Part shown: positions 47,042 to 57,245 of the stretch, piece after piece
How positions within the stretch are numbered: the stretch's first letter is position 1
Layout of the letters: every line of letters starts with the position of its first letter
Source of the DNA: Gammaproteobacteria bacterium
GTDB lineage: Bacteria > Pseudomonadota > Gammaproteobacteria > Nitrosococcales > Methylophagaceae
Direction: 5' to 3'
NCBI GenBank assembly: GCA_029248745.1
Contig: JAQWIT010000003.1
Span: forward strand, 326,931 to 390,930
Length of the DNA stretch: 64,000 nt
Notes under the pieces: model-generated
Seen by the model: the letters and a program-made list of their open reading frames with translations, nothing else
Told to the model about the DNA's origin: nothing
Database searches by the model: none
Translations under genes and position numbers: made by a program

Positions 47042-47224
47042 GGTCGCATTCACACCAGGCCGGTCTCCGGACTTATGAGGATCAAAACAATTGGCCTTCC
47101 CATGTTAAAACACAGTGGCGAAATCAGTTGCTTCACTCAATTACCGTTGCGGGGGCAGTATTGGATTTTTTACACCAACTTCCCGATTATCCATCTATTC
47201 ATTGCTGAACAGAGGCACCTAATG
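47042..47224 (-). promoter_or_regulatory. Adenosylcobalamin riboswitch (btuB leader)
   Basis: On the minus strand the conserved cobalamin aptamer boxes appear in order. They are AGGTGCC at the 5' end, GGGAAGTTGGTG, the B12 box CTGCCCCCGCAACGGTAA, GCCACTG, GGGAAGGC, and AGTCCGGAGACCGGCCTG at the 3' end. It lies about 125 nt before btuB. High adenosylcobalamin should lower btuB-cobO expression. A short TTCGC/GCGAA hairpin follows the aptamer. Confidence 0.95.
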
Positions 47225-47232
47225 TGCGAGGA

Positions 47233-47261
47233 AGAGTAGTGTTTAAAAAAAATATTGTCAA
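47233..47261 (-). promoter_or_regulatory. Sigma-70 type promoter of btuB-cobO
   Basis: On the minus strand a perfect TTGACA -35 (47256-47261) is followed by a 17-nt spacer and TACTCT (47233-47238) as a weak -10. The predicted start falls a few bases before the riboswitch, which fits well. Confidence 0.65.
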
Positions 47262-47365
47262 TATCTATCCTCTAGGATGAGTTGATAAAATAGCAAAATG
47301 ATGCAGCCATTGATAACCCAGGCACAAGCTTGAAATAGGAAAGAAAAGAATTTAAGGTACAAAAC

Positions 47366-47906
47366 ATGCTTAAGTCATTATTAACATGATAAATTCGACT
47401 CCGAACTCGAAGTAGATGATACCCAAAGTATGGAAGACCCATCTATAACAAAATCACTAACGGGGTTGTCAGTAAGGAGTGGGAGAATACGATACCGGGA
47501 TATTTGTGGTGAGACGGATTTCGAATTTGAGACTGAGCTGGCGAGGAGGCTAAAGAAGAGCTGAGAGTAGATGCCGAGCTCGCACCTGGTTGAAGTTCAG
47601 ACAGAACTAAAAGAAGATCCAGAAACCGGTGAAGAGCCTGAGGTTGAAGAAGATCCAGAAATTGCGGCAGAACCTGAAGTTGATGAAAGTGGTACAGCTA
47701 TAGACGAACAAGTTATAGAGTCTGAAGTAAGGAAAGAAGAACAAACGGACGTAGCTGAATCTTTACCTTCGAAAGCTGAGGCGGCAGATTTTGATTTTCT
47801 AGCGTTCAATCAAGGCCCTTTGCCTGATGAAGATACTTTAGATGAATTATTAATGAATGTCTGGCAAAGTGAAGTCGAAACGAAAGATCCACCCAAAAAT
47901 AAATAG
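47366..47906 (+). pseudogene. Acidic repeat-like ORF remnant, frame-disrupted
   Basis: A run of very acidic sequence spread over several frames. ATG 47366 gives a short start that stops at 47387. Another frame then carries KFDSELEVDDTQSMEDPS and ETDFEFETELA, and another EEAKEELRVDAELAPG. The last, open from 47571 to 47906, is Glu/Pro/Asp-rich (EDPETGEEPEVEEDPEI) and ends with LAFNQGPLPDEDTLDELL. This looks like one acidic, low-complexity gene broken by at least two frameshifts. No family recognised. Confidence 0.45.
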
Positions 47907-48011
47907 CAGTGTATTGGACATAAAATCAATTTAACGTGATTCACTCTTGCTAGCATATAATAAACGCCTTAGTTCTTGACACAGAGCAAAACACAGCGAA
48001 AGGAAGTGAGC

Positions 48012-48677
48012 ATGACCGAAAAGGTTTATGAAGTTGCGGTTAATGGTGGTGGTGTCTGCGGAACGGCTTTACTGTATATGCTGGCCGAATATACGGATAT
48101 TGACGATATTATTCTGATAGAAAAATACGATGCTTTAGCAAAAGTTAACTCTAATGGCCGTAATAATAGCCAAACATTGCATTGTGGGGATATCGAGACA
48201 AACTATGGCTTAGAAAAGGCAACTAAAGTTAAAAATGCCGCCGTTATGGTGGTGAATTACACAGAAGCATTAGATACGCGTGAGCATGTAATCTATAAAT
48301 TCCAAAAAGTGGTCATAGGTGTAGGCCAAAAAGAATGCGATCAGTTAAGAGAACGGCTTAACAACTTTAAAACAGTTTTCACCAGTCTACAATTATTAGA
48401 AAAAGAACAAGTTGCTGAGATTGAACCGAATGTCGTGCTTATCAATGGAGAAATACGCCCAGAACCATGTATCGCACTGGCTGTGTTAGATGAATATAGT
48501 GCGGTCGACTTTAATCGATTAGCAGAATTTTTTGCTCAACAAGCACAAACAGTCGACGATAAAAATATACAGATACAATTAGGCAGCCACGTCGACAAGA
48601 TCGAAGAAAGAGATGGCGTATTTTCTATAGAAACAGCGCAAGGCGCAATTAAAGCCAAAGCTGCAGTTAGCCAGTGA
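48012..48677 (+). pseudogene. mqo: Malate:quinone oxidoreductase, C-terminal half lost
   Basis: 221 residues matching the N-terminal half of an FAD-dependent malate:quinone oxidoreductase: the FAD motif GGGVCGTALLY and the very conserved NSNGRNNSQTLHCGDIETNYGLEKATKVK. The frame stops at 48677 after KAKAAVSQ, where the family continues for about 250 residues, and greB starts 19 nt later. Deletion of the 3' half is the likely cause. Start ATG 48012 has AAGGAAG upstream. A stable but inactive fragment might still be made. Confidence 0.82.
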
Positions 48678-48696
48678 GTAACATACATTAACTGAA

Positions 48697-49164
48697 ATGA
48701 AATCATCACCTTATATCACGGTTGAAGGCATGGTACGGCTTAATGAAGAACTAGAAGAACGTTGGCAGCGTCGACGTGATGTTGTAAAGGCACTATCGGC
48801 CGCGGCAGCAGAAGGCGATCGTTCAGAGAATGCAGAATATATTTACCGTAAGAAAGAACTGAAAGGAATAGATCGCCGCATTCGTTACTTACAAAAAAGA
48901 ATGCCAGATCTTCGTGTAGTGTCCGATAAACCGGATGTTCAAGAAGTTATTTTTTTCGCTGCGCGGGTCACATTAGAAACTGAAGCGGGCGATGAAGTTG
49001 AATATCGTATAGTTGGTCCAGATGAAATTGACCATGAAAAGGGCAACATCAGCCTAGACTCACCACTTGCCCAAGCCTTGTTAAAAAAGCAGGTTGACGA
49101 TGAGGTGACGATTCATATAAAACAAGGCCGTAAAACCTACGCTATTCTTGCGGTTCACTATTAG
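48697..49164 (+). CDS. greB: Transcription elongation factor GreB
   Basis: A 155-residue factor with an N-terminal coiled coil (about 1-75, including EGDRSENAEYIYRKKELKGIDRRIRYL) and a C-terminal FKBP-like domain ending with GRKTYAIL. It rescues backtracked RNA polymerase by stimulating transcript cleavage. The basic patch and length separate GreB from GreA. Intact amid decayed neighbours. Confidence 0.93.
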   Translation: MKSSPYITVEGMVRLNEELEERWQRRRDVVKALSAAAAEGDRSENAEYIYRKKELKGIDRRIRYLQKRMPDLRVVSDKPDVQEVIFFAARVTLETEAGDEVEYRIVGPDEIDHEKGNISLDSPLAQALLKKQVDDEVTIHIKQGRKTYAILAVHY

Positions 49165-49179
49165 AATTGGCCGAAAGAC

Positions 49180-49612
49180 TTAAAATTTTCCACTGTCAAT
49201 GGCAATATAAATCAAGCTATCAGGTCCTTCAATCACATTACGAATACGCTCTTCTCATAAGCTTAATAATCGGGTTTCATCAATAATGTTTGATGTATTT
49301 GTAGGTGTGACTTTGTTTAAATGTCGTAAATTTAAGGCGCCAGAAAAAAGTTGTCCTTTCCATACAGGAAAATCATCCCTTTTATATCGCATTAAGCTAC
49401 TAGGTGCTATAGAAGGTGTATAGACTTTAAGCGGTTGCTCAATGCCTGTTTTATGCGTGCCTTAACCCACAGCAAAAGGACTGGCATATTCCTTGTAGTA
49501 GGATATGGTGGGCCAGCTATAATTTTTGCCTTTCTTAACGAGGTTAATTTCATCGCCGCCGCGAGGTCCAGCTCATTTGACCAAAGTACGTTTGTCTCCA
49601 AATAGAAAAACA
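49180..49612 (-). pseudogene. PQQ-type aldose sugar dehydrogenase (YliI-like) C-terminal remnant
   Basis: Read on the minus strand, pieces of a soluble aldose sugar dehydrogenase follow in order. [64 protein letters not shown] and ERIRNVIEGPDSLIYIAIDSGK are visible. Stops interrupt the reading after YASPFAVG and after LLSL, and the N-terminal two thirds is missing. It abuts the end of selO on the same strand. A dead remnant. Confidence 0.8.
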
Positions 49613-49616
49613 GGCC

Positions 49617-51275
49617 TCAGGAACTACACGACAACATAGAACAACCGGCACGTTCCCGCGCCCAATCTGGTCGTTTAACTGCATACTGGGCTTTATCGGG
49701 TTGCTCATCATAAGGATACCTAAAGACTTCGAGTAATTCATTTACCAGACTAAAATCACCTTGCTCAGCTTTGTCCGCTGCTATTTGAGCGAGATAATTT
49801 CTAAAGACATATTTTGGGTTGACTTTATTCATTGCAACTTTTCTTTCTATATCGTAAGTGCCATCTTGACGAATACGTTGTTGGTATTGCCTTAGCCATT
49901 GGCAAATGGCTGCTTTGTTATCTAGCGTCAATTGGTCCTCGACATAATAGGCATCAGAAATCGCGGAAAGCAGTTGTTCATCTGTCTGATATTGTGTTTC
50001 AGTACTTAAGTCTGCAAGTCCACGATAAAATAAGGTCATATCTGTCTCAACCAACTGCAAAACTTTATGTAGTTCGCTGACGAGATTGGCATCATCAACT
50101 TGGTAAGCTTTTAACCCTAACTTAGCTGCCCGCATAGCCTCAAGTTGTGATGCATATTCATGTGCATAGTCATTAATTGATTGTCCTAATGATTCAGCAT
50201 CTTCAATTAATGGGTAAATGGCATTGGCTAATTGAACTAAATTCCATTGGGCAATTTGGGCTTGCTGGCCATAACGATATCGACGGTTAGTCGCATCGGT
50301 CGTATTAGGTGTCCAGTTTGGGTCATAATTATCAAGCCAGCCATAGGGACCATAATCGATTGTCAAACCTAAAACAGACATATTATCGGTATTCATCACA
50401 CCGTGAACAAATCCGACGCGCATCCAATGAACAATCATTTCAACTGTGCGTTGGCATACTTCATCAAACCATTGTAAATAAATGTCACGGCTGGGTTTAC
50501 CAAGATGGGAAAAATCTGTTTCGATAGTGTAGTCGACGAGTTTTTTCAAGGTCTCTGTATCATCTTGAGCAGCAAAAATTTCATAACTGCCAAATCGTAG
50601 AAAGGAAGGAGAAACACGACAAACAATTGCCCCTGGTTCAGGTTTAGGGTTTCCGTCATAAAACATATCGCGAACAACCTCTTCACCAGTTGTAACCAGA
50701 CTCAAAGCGCGGGTTGTGGGCACACCAAGGTGGTACATCGCCTCGCTACAGATAAATTCGCGAACTGATGAGCGTAAGACAGCCAAGCCATCGGCAGTAC
50801 GGGAGTAGGGTGTTGCGCCTGCACCTTTGAGTTGCAAAATATGGTGTTCACCAGCGCTATTAGTAACCTCACCTAAATTAATAGCACGGCCGTCGCCTAA
50901 TTGTCCTGCCCAATGACCGAACTGATGGCCGCCATAACACTGTGCATATGGTGTCATATCACTAAGCAATTGATTACCTGCAAAGATTTGCGTAAACAAG
51001 TCTGATTGACAATCAGAAGCTGAAAGTTCTAACTGTTCAGCTAACTCTTTCGAATAAGCAATAAGTTGAGGCGAACTTACAGGGGTAGGGTTAACATAAG
51101 AGAAACAAGCAGAAGCGACCTGACGACGATGATTATCTTTTATTGGATCAGCAGGTAATTGCTTCACAAAGCGTGGGTCGAAACGTAGTTTAGAGAACGT
51201 AAACTCAGGATTATTTTCCAAAATGGTCTCATTATTGATTAAACTCAGAATGACTATTAGAACAAAGAAACACAA
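49617..51275 (-). CDS. selO: Protein adenylyltransferase SelO (YdiU/UPF0061)
   Basis: A pseudokinase-fold enzyme that AMPylates proteins in redox stress. Conserved YGGHQFGHWAGQLGDGRA, LKGAGATPYSRTADG and HGVMNTDNMSVLGLTIDYGPYGWLD are intact. The end, MLSCSS, matches the conserved cysteine-containing terminus of the family, so the 3' end is complete. The 552-residue frame starts at an ATG at 51275 with a hydrophobic lead that is not family-like. A TTG at 51221 may be the true start. Confidence 0.9.
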   Translation of the reverse strand: MCFFVLIVILSLINNETILENNPEFTFSKLRFDPRFVKQLPADPIKDNHRRQVASACFSYVNPTPVSSPQLIAYSKELAEQLELSASDCQSDLFTQIFAGNQLLSDMTPYAQCYGGHQFGHWAGQLGDGRAINLGEVTNSAGEHHILQLKGAGATPYSRTADGLAVLRSSVREFICSEAMYHLGVPTTRALSLVTTGEEVVRDMFYDGNPKPEPGAIVCRVSPSFLRFGSYEIFAAQDDTETLKKLVDYTIETDFSHLGKPSRDIYLQWFDEVCQRTVEMIVHWMRVGFVHGVMNTDNMSVLGLTIDYGPYGWLDNYDPNWTPNTTDATNRRYRYGQQAQIAQWNLVQLANAIYPLIEDAESLGQSINDYAHEYASQLEAMRAAKLGLKAYQVDDANLVSELHKVLQLVETDMTLFYRGLADLSTETQYQTDEQLLSAISDAYYVEDQLTLDNKAAICQWLRQYQQRIRQDGTYDIERKVAMNKVNPKYVFRNYLAQIAADKAEQGDFSLVNELLEVFRYPYDEQPDKAQYAVKRPDWARERAGCSMLSCSS

Positions 51276-51296
51276 GAAAAAATAGGGGAGATAAGG

Positions 51297-51775
51297 GTGT
51301 TAATTGGTTACCTAAAGAAATTAAAAACCATGAATACCGTGTGGATATGACACCAGCCGGTGTACAAGAACTAGTTCAGCAAGGCCATGAAGTGCTTATC
51401 GAACATCTTGCAGGGAATGCAATGGGTTTAAACGATGAACTATACGAACAAGCTGGCGTAACCGTCATTAATTCTGCTAAATCAATACATGACAGGGCAG
51501 AACTGATTGTTAAAGTGAAAGAGCCTCAGCCACAAGAAAGACGATGGCTGAGACCCGGGCAAATTTTATTTACCTATCTTCATTTAGCAGCTGATAAGCA
51601 GCAAACACAAGACTTGCTGGATTCAGGTGATACTTGCATAGCTTATGAAACGGTCACTAATAAACGAGGTGGTTTGCCTTTACTAGCACCGATGAGTGAA
51701 ATAGCAGGGAAATTATCTATCCAAATGGACTGTCGTGTATTAAAAAATAGCGATGCGATCAAGCCTCTATGCTGA
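51297..51775 (+). pseudogene. ald: Alanine dehydrogenase, N-terminal fragment with early frameshift
   Basis: GTG 51297 (after GGGGAGATAAGG) starts the expected N-terminus VLIG. A one-base loss at about 51309 moves it out of the frame that carries LPKEIKNHEYRVDMTPAGV and the rest. The body reads LVQQGHEVLIEHLAGNAMGL, YLHLAADK, YETVTNKRGGLPLLAPMSEIAGKLSIQ and then ends at 51775. The NAD-binding half is missing. Frameshift plus deletion make this a pseudogene of alanine/pyruvate interconversion. Confidence 0.82.
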
Positions 51776-51908
51776 TACAGAAATTAATAATAGGCTCGGA
51801 GTAGAAAAATTTGTTTCTTGGGCTAAAAATTATGTAAGTAAAAGTACGGAACTGAAAGTGTATGGAGACTTAATCTCAGCGTCAGTCTATCTAAATCCTG
51901 AGGGGTAG
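51753..51908 (+). CDS. Short ORF of unknown origin after the ald remnant
   Basis: A 51-codon frame from ATG 51753, overlapping the ald remnant in another frame, reads SLYADTEINNRLGVEKFVSWAKNYV and onward. It could be the tail of an unrelated deleted gene fused to ald by the same deletion. No ribosome-binding site is evident and no family recognised. Confidence 0.2.
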   Translation: MRSSLYADTEINNRLGVEKFVSWAKNYVSKSTELKVYGDLISASVYLNPEG

Positions 51909-52001
51909 AGGCTGCGATATAACTAGGGTAGCTTTAACCATGTACGCACATAACAAACCACTGCAAGATATGGGAGATGAGAACTGTCGTAAATAGAATG
52001 C

Positions 52002-54032
52002 TTATTTAACTTTCATCCCAGCTTGAGCACCCTGATCTAGGTTCAAAATAAACAGATCTTTACCTCCTGGGCCTGCAGCTAACACCATACCTTGAGATAA
52101 ACCAAAACGCATCTTGCGTGGTGCTAAATTTGCGACCATCACCGTTTGTTTTCCGATAAGGTCTTTCGGTGAATAGGCAGACTTTATCCCAGCAAATACC
52201 TGACGTTGTTCCAAGCCCATATCTAAGGTTAACCTTAGTAATTTATCAGCTCCTTCAACATGTTCCGCGTTGATAATTTTCGCAACACGCAAATCGATCT
52301 TGGCAAACTCATCAAAACTAATTTCATCAGCGATAGCTGGAATAACGGTATTTTCGGGCGTGGCTGCTTTTAACGGTTTAACCCCGACTAAATTTTCTTT
52401 CGAATCATTTTGAATAGCTTCAATTTTATCAGTTTCAATACGTGTCATCAGCGGTTTAAACTTATTGATTTTATGACCAAGTAAAGGAGTCGAAACAGCT
52501 GACCAAGTGAGCGCATCAATATTCAAAAAGGCTTCAGCCTGTTCTGCCGTTTGAGGCAATACTGGCTTTAAGCAAACAATCAGTACACGAAATAGGTTAA
52601 TCCCGACTGTGCAAATATCATGGACGGCTTGGTCTTGACCTTCTTCCTTAGCCAAAGCCCATGGTTTTTTATCATCAATATACTGATTGGCTTTATCAGC
52701 TAATGCCATAATCTCACGCATGGCACGACCAAAGTCTCGGTTTTCCATCATTGTTGCGATTGCATCAGTTTCATTGACAAAACTATCAAATAAAGCGGGC
52801 TCAGATAAGCTGCTTGATAATTTGCCATTAAATTGTTTTTTGATAAAGCCTGCACAGCGACTGGCAATATTAACCACTTTACCGATTAAGTCAGAATTGA
52901 TACGACTTTGGAAGTCTTCTAAGTTAAGGTCAATATCTTCAATACCTGGACCCAATTTGGCGGCAAAATAGTAGCGTAAATATTCTGGGTTTAAATGATC
53001 AAGGTAGGTACGTGCTTTGATAAAAGTACCACGCGATTTGGACATTTTTTTGCCATCAACAGTTAAGAAACCATGCGCAAAAATGTGATTAGGTAGGCGG
53101 AAACCAGCACCTTGCAACATGGCCGGCCAGAATAGGGCATGGAAATAGATAATATCTTTACCGATAAAATGAACCATCTCAATATTACTATCGGCTTTCA
53201 GATATTCATCGAAGTCGAGGTTGGTACGGTCACAGTAATTTTTAAAACTGGCTAAATAGCCAATGGGTGCATCCAACCAGACATAGAAAAACTTATCGGG
53301 TGCATCTGGAATTTCAAAGCCAAAATAAGGGGCATCACGAGAAATATCCCAATCACGTAATCCACCTTCAAACCATTCCTTGAGTTTTTGAGCAACTTCA
53401 GTTTGTATATGGTCACCTTTACGAAACCACGTTTTAAGTTGTTCTTCAAAATGCCCTAATTTAAAAAAATAATGTTCAGATTCTTTGGTAATGGGCGTCG
53501 CACCAGAAATGGCTGAAATGGGGTTAATCAAATCGGTAGGATCATACGTTGCACCACAAGCCTCACAGTTATCACCATATTGGTCAATAGCACCACATTT
53601 AGGACATTCACCTTTAATAAAACGGTCGGGTAGAAACAGCTCTTTTTCCGGATCATAGGCCTGTTCAATCGTTCTCGTTTCGATATGACCTGCATCACGG
53701 TTAGCGAGATAAATTTGATTGGCTAAGGCTTGATTTTCATCACTATGGGTGCTGTGAAAATTATCAAAGCCGATCGAAAATTCTGCAAAGTCAGCTTGAT
53801 GTTCTTTTTGAACGTCCGCGATCAATTGTTCTGGTGTAATACCTTGATTTTGTGCCCGTAACATGATCGGTGTGCCATGCGCATCATCAGCACAAACATA
53901 GTGACATTCGTGACCGCGCATTTTTTGGAATCTTACCCAGATATCAGTTTGAATATACTCCACCATATGCCCTAAATGAATGGAACCATTGGCATAAGGG
54001 AGAGCACTTGTAACCAGAATTTTTCTTTGCAT
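52002..54032 (-). CDS. metG: Methionyl-tRNA synthetase (dimeric, with C-terminal tRNA-binding domain)
   Basis: 676 residues from ATG 54032 (MQRKILVTS; the longer frame is not family-like). The HIGH-type signature [10 protein letters not shown], zinc-binding cysteines in [19 protein letters not shown], and KKMSKSRGT are intact. A C-terminal tRNA-binding OB domain starts near [11 protein letters not shown]. It charges elongator and initiator tRNA-Met. It diverges from the gene at 54211. Confidence 0.97.
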   Translation of the reverse strand: MQRKILVTSALPYANGSIHLGHMVEYIQTDIWVRFQKMRGHECHYVCADDAHGTPIMLRAQNQGITPEQLIADVQKEHQADFAEFSIGFDNFHSTHSDENQALANQIYLANRDAGHIETRTIEQAYDPEKELFLPDRFIKGECPKCGAIDQYGDNCEACGATYDPTDLINPISAISGATPITKESEHYFFKLGHFEEQLKTWFRKGDHIQTEVAQKLKEWFEGGLRDWDISRDAPYFGFEIPDAPDKFFYVWLDAPIGYLASFKNYCDRTNLDFDEYLKADSNIEMVHFIGKDIIYFHALFWPAMLQGAGFRLPNHIFAHGFLTVDGKKMSKSRGTFIKARTYLDHLNPEYLRYYFAAKLGPGIEDIDLNLEDFQSRINSDLIGKVVNIASRCAGFIKKQFNGKLSSSLSEPALFDSFVNETDAIATMMENRDFGRAMREIMALADKANQYIDDKKPWALAKEEGQDQAVHDICTVGINLFRVLIVCLKPVLPQTAEQAEAFLNIDALTWSAVSTPLLGHKINKFKPLMTRIETDKIEAIQNDSKENLVGVKPLKAATPENTVIPAIADEISFDEFAKIDLRVAKIINAEHVEGADKLLRLTLDMGLEQRQVFAGIKSAYSPKDLIGKQTVMVANLAPRKMRFGLSQGMVLAAGPGGKDLFILNLDQGAQAGMKVK

Positions 54033-54210
54033 GAGTCGACCAAGAAGTGGGTAATAAAACCCGATAAAGATAACAGAAAGTCTTAGATGACACCATTGAG
54101 TTGGCAAACAATTACCCTAGGTTTGCAATATGAAACACTTTGAATTAGATTAATTACGAGGCCCACATTTGGAGCCATAATATTTTCAGCATGTCTATCA
54201 AAGGGAAAAG

Positions 54211-54714
54211 ATGGAACTGACACTAAATGACATTCATCGTGATGCCATAGAATCAGCTCTAGCCAAAGCACGGCAATACCGTTCTTTATTAGAACCTGAA
54301 ATTGCTGAGAGTATTTGCCTTGATATCCTTAAAGTTGATGACAATAATCAACAAGCCCTTATTATTTATATTTTGGCGTTAACAGATCAGTTACATCAGA
54401 CTGAGAAACAATCCCAGATTAAACAAATACAAAAAACAATTCTACGTTTAGAAAGTGAGTATGAACGTCATTACTACACCGGCATCATGAATGAACGCCG
54501 TGCACGTTTTTTAATCAGTCAACCGATGTCACATAGCTTTGCCTATGACTATTTTATCGAAGCCATAGAAGCCTATCGCCAAGCAGAACCCATCAGTCCA
54601 GAACAGAACGATGATGCTATTTTGCGACAAAATAGCTGTGCCAGAACGATTGAAAAAGAAAAACTTCAGCCTAGACAAGACAGTGAAGATATTCTTGTCG
54701 ACATGGAAAGTTGA
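54211..54714 (+). CDS. Hypothetical helical protein upstream of sdhC
   Basis: A 167-residue, strongly helical protein, TPR-like in look (ALAKARQYRSLLEPEIAESICLDILKVD and YDYFIEAIEAYRQAEPI), with no signal peptide or membrane segment. It ends 3 nt before sdhC on the same strand, so it is probably cotranscribed with the succinate dehydrogenase operon. A link with that complex is only positional. Confidence 0.6.
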   Translation: MELTLNDIHRDAIESALAKARQYRSLLEPEIAESICLDILKVDDNNQQALIIYILALTDQLHQTEKQSQIKQIQKTILRLESEYERHYYTGIMNERRARFLISQPMSHSFAYDYFIEAIEAYRQAEPISPEQNDDAILRQNSCARTIEKEKLQPRQDSEDILVDMES

Positions 54715-54717
54715 AAT

Positions 54718-55308
54718 ATGCGCGTTATGCAACTACAGAAACGCTTGATGGCTGTAGCTGGTATAGTGATATTCGTTTACCTCATCGGTCACATGCTATC
54801 AAATTTAACCTTCTTTTCAGAAGAATTATTTAATCGCTTTTATGACTGGTACAACGGTGGCGTTGTCAGGTGGTTGGTATTACTTATCATTATTATCGTG
54901 CTCGCAATACATGTCAGAACCGGACTCAAAATTCGTGATATCAACGCGAAAGCAAGAACAGTAGATTATTTCTGGCAAGACGGCTTTAAAATTCCAGCAA
55001 AGCTCGTCACATGCAGTGTTTTATTCTTATTAGCATTCATTATTATTCATATTGTCCAAACTTTATTGTTTGCTACGGTAGATCCTTATAGAGAAACAGT
55101 AACACTTTTTCAGTCCTTCTGGATGTTAGGGTTTTACATGGCAGGCTTGTTTGTATTAACGATGCATTTGCAGCACTCCCTGGCAAATGTACTCCAAACA
55201 TTGGGTAAAACATCTTTTACCTGTCAATACTTGGCGTGGGCGGTGACACTGTCTATTACGTGTGGCTTGGCTATTGTGCCGCTATATATTTACTTTGGGT
55301 TGTCATGA
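54718..55308 (+). CDS. sdhC: Succinate dehydrogenase/fumarate reductase cytochrome b subunit (b558 type)
   Basis: A 196-residue membrane anchor with five segments. Histidines His25, His65, His111 and His150/153 are spaced like the four haem ligands of Bacillus SdhC and Wolinella FrdC, so a single di-haem anchor is likely. No separate SdhD is present, which fits this B-type organisation. It overlaps sdhA by ATGA. It passes electrons between SdhB and the quinone pool. Confidence 0.9.
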   Translation: MRVMQLQKRLMAVAGIVIFVYLIGHMLSNLTFFSEELFNRFYDWYNGGVVRWLVLLIIIIVLAIHVRTGLKIRDINAKARTVDYFWQDGFKIPAKLVTCSVLFLLAFIIIHIVQTLLFATVDPYRETVTLFQSFWMLGFYMAGLFVLTMHLQHSLANVLQTLGKTSFTCQYLAWAVTLSITCGLAIVPLYIYFGLS

Positions 55309-57245
55309 CTGATTACGTAATGGAAAGCCAAACCCCGAAAGGAAACATTGAAAATAGGTGGACTCAGCATAAATTTAATCTCAAAATCGTCAGCCCAGCG
55401 AACAGGAAAAAATATACCGTTATTATTGTTGGCACTGGTTTGGCTGGTGCATCAGCAGCGGCTTCTTTAGGAGAAATGGGTTACAACGTTAAAACATTTT
55501 GTTTTCAAGATAGCCCAAGACGTGCGCATAGTATTGCTGCACAGGGCGGTATTAATGGCGCGAAAAATTATCAAAATGATGGTGATAGCGCTTGGCGCTT
55601 ATTTTATGACACTATCAAAGGTGGAGACTTTAGGGCGCGCGAGTCCAATGTTTTCCGTTTGGCTGAACTCAGTAATAACATCATCGATCAAGCTGTGGCA
55701 CAAGGGGTACCTTTCGCACGTGAATACAGTGGTTACTTGGCGAACCGTTCTTTTGGTGGCGCTCAAGTGTCGCGCACCTTCTACGCACGTGGGCAGACAG
55801 GGCAACAATTATTACTCGGTGCCTATCAAGCGATGAGTAAAGAAATCGATGCAGGGTCAGTGACACACCGCTCACGCTGTGAGATGCAAGATGTGATCAT
55901 GATTGAAGGTAAAGCTAAAGGAATTGTGACACGCGATCTTGTGACAGGTGAACTTGAAAGCCATATGGCTGATTGTGTTGTCCTGTGTACAGGAGGCTAT
56001 GGCAATGTCTTTTACTTATCAACGAATGCTAAAGGCTGCAATGCTTCTGCAGCATGGCGAGCACACAAAAAAGGGGCTTTATTTGCCAACCCAAGTTTTA
56101 CGCAAATACACCCAACCTGTGTTCCGCAACATGGCACATTACAGTCTAAGTTGACTTTGATGAGTGAGTCTCTACGTAATGATGGGCGAGTTTGGGCACC
56201 CCAAAATGCTATGGACTGTGATAAAAGGCCGGAAGATATTGCTGAACAAGATCGCGATTATTTCTTAGAAAGAATGTATCCCGCTTTTGGCAATTTAGTC
56301 CCAAGAGATATCGCATCACGTGCTGTGAAATTAATTTGCGATGAAGGCCGAGGCGTAGGTCATGAAATAGAAGGAAAGAAGCTCGGTGTATACCTCGATT
56401 TTGCTAAGGCTATTTCCGAACAGGGCGAAGATGCCATTCAAGAAAAGTATGGCAATTTGTTTGAGATGTATCAGCAAATTACTAACGAAGACCCGAATCA
56501 AACGCCGATGCGAATTTATCCCGCGGTACATTACACCATGGGTGGCTTGTGGGTGGATTACAATCTGATGACATCAACGGATGGTTTATTTGCAGCGGGA
56601 GAAGCCAATTTCTCTGATCATGGTGCGAACCGATTAGGTGCAAGCGCTTTGATGCAAGGACTAGCGGATGGCTATTTTGTATTGCCGGCCACGATATCTA
56701 ATTATCTAGCCCAACAAAAGCCGCTCGACTTGAGTAAAAAATATCCTGAAGCAGCTGAAACAATTGCCGTCAGTCAAGCCAGAATAGATCAATTACTCAA
56801 TGCACCTGACCCTCAGAAGACACCTGACGAGTTCCACCGCCAATTGGGCAATATCATGTGGGATGCTTGTGGCATGGTCCGTGAGAAAGGCCAATTAGAG
56901 TCAGCGATTACTGAAATAAAGGCATTGCGTGAACAGTTCTGGCAGCAGGTCAAAGTGACCGGTGATGATAAAGACTTAAATCAAACGCTTGAACGCGCTG
57001 GTCGTATCGCTGACTTTATGGAGCTAGCAGAATTGATGTGTATTGATGCACTCACACGAGAAGAGTCATGTGGTTGCCATGCCAGATCTGAACACATTAG
57101 CGAAGATGGTGAAGCACAACGACACGATGAAGATTTCTCACATGTTTCAGCTTGGCAATATAGCGGACATATCAGTATGCCAGTGCTGTACAAGGAAGAG
57201 CTTAACTTCGAATTTGTCAGACCCAACACAAGAAATTACCGATGA
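55305..57245 (+). CDS. sdhA: Succinate dehydrogenase/fumarate reductase flavoprotein subunit
   Basis: 646 residues from ATG 55305, which overlaps the sdhC stop (a longer frame to 55236 lies inside sdhC). The FAD motif [11 protein letters not shown], His75 in [11 protein letters not shown] (covalent FAD), and the substrate/active-site segments [12 protein letters not shown] and [21 protein letters not shown] are intact. Length and sequence resemble Bacillus, Bacteroidetes and epsilon-type enzymes rather than the E. coli SdhA. Confidence 0.94.
   Translation: MTDYVMESQTPKGNIENRWTQHKFNLKIVSPANRKKYTVIIVGTGLAGASAAASLGEMGYNVKTFCFQDSPRRAHSIAAQGGINGAKNYQNDGDSAWRLFYDTIKGGDFRARESNVFRLAELSNNIIDQAVAQGVPFAREYSGYLANRSFGGAQVSRTFYARGQTGQQLLLGAYQAMSKEIDAGSVTHRSRCEMQDVIMIEGKAKGIVTRDLVTGELESHMADCVVLCTGGYGNVFYLSTNAKGCNASAAWRAHKKGALFANPSFTQIHPTCVPQHGTLQSKLTLMSESLRNDGRVWAPQNAMDCDKRPEDIAEQDRDYFLERMYPAFGNLVPRDIASRAVKLICDEGRGVGHEIEGKKLGVYLDFAKAISEQGEDAIQEKYGNLFEMYQQITNEDPNQTPMRIYPAVHYTMGGLWVDYNLMTSTDGLFAAGEANFSDHGANRLGASALMQGLADGYFVLPATISNYLAQQKPLDLSKKYPEAAETIAVSQARIDQLLNAPDPQKTPDEFHRQLGNIMWDACGMVREKGQLESAITEIKALREQFWQQVKVTGDDKDLNQTLERAGRIADFMELAELMCIDALTREESCGCHARSEHISEDGEAQRHDEDFSHVSAWQYSGHISMPVLYKEELNFEFVRPNTRNYR

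Noticed and set aside
49617..51275. selO as another truncated gene, given its broken neighbours
   Set aside because: The frame ends with the conserved cysteine-containing terminus and contains all family motifs, so it is complete. Only the exact start is in doubt.
48697..52001. A genomic island or mobile element behind the decayed 47-52 kb stretch
   Set aside because: No integrase, transposase, terminal repeats or direct repeats were found. The remnants look like ordinary chromosomal genes.
55236..55304. An extended sdhA start inside sdhC
   Set aside because: The extra residues are the out-of-frame image of the last sdhC helix. The ATGA overlap at 55305 is the natural start.
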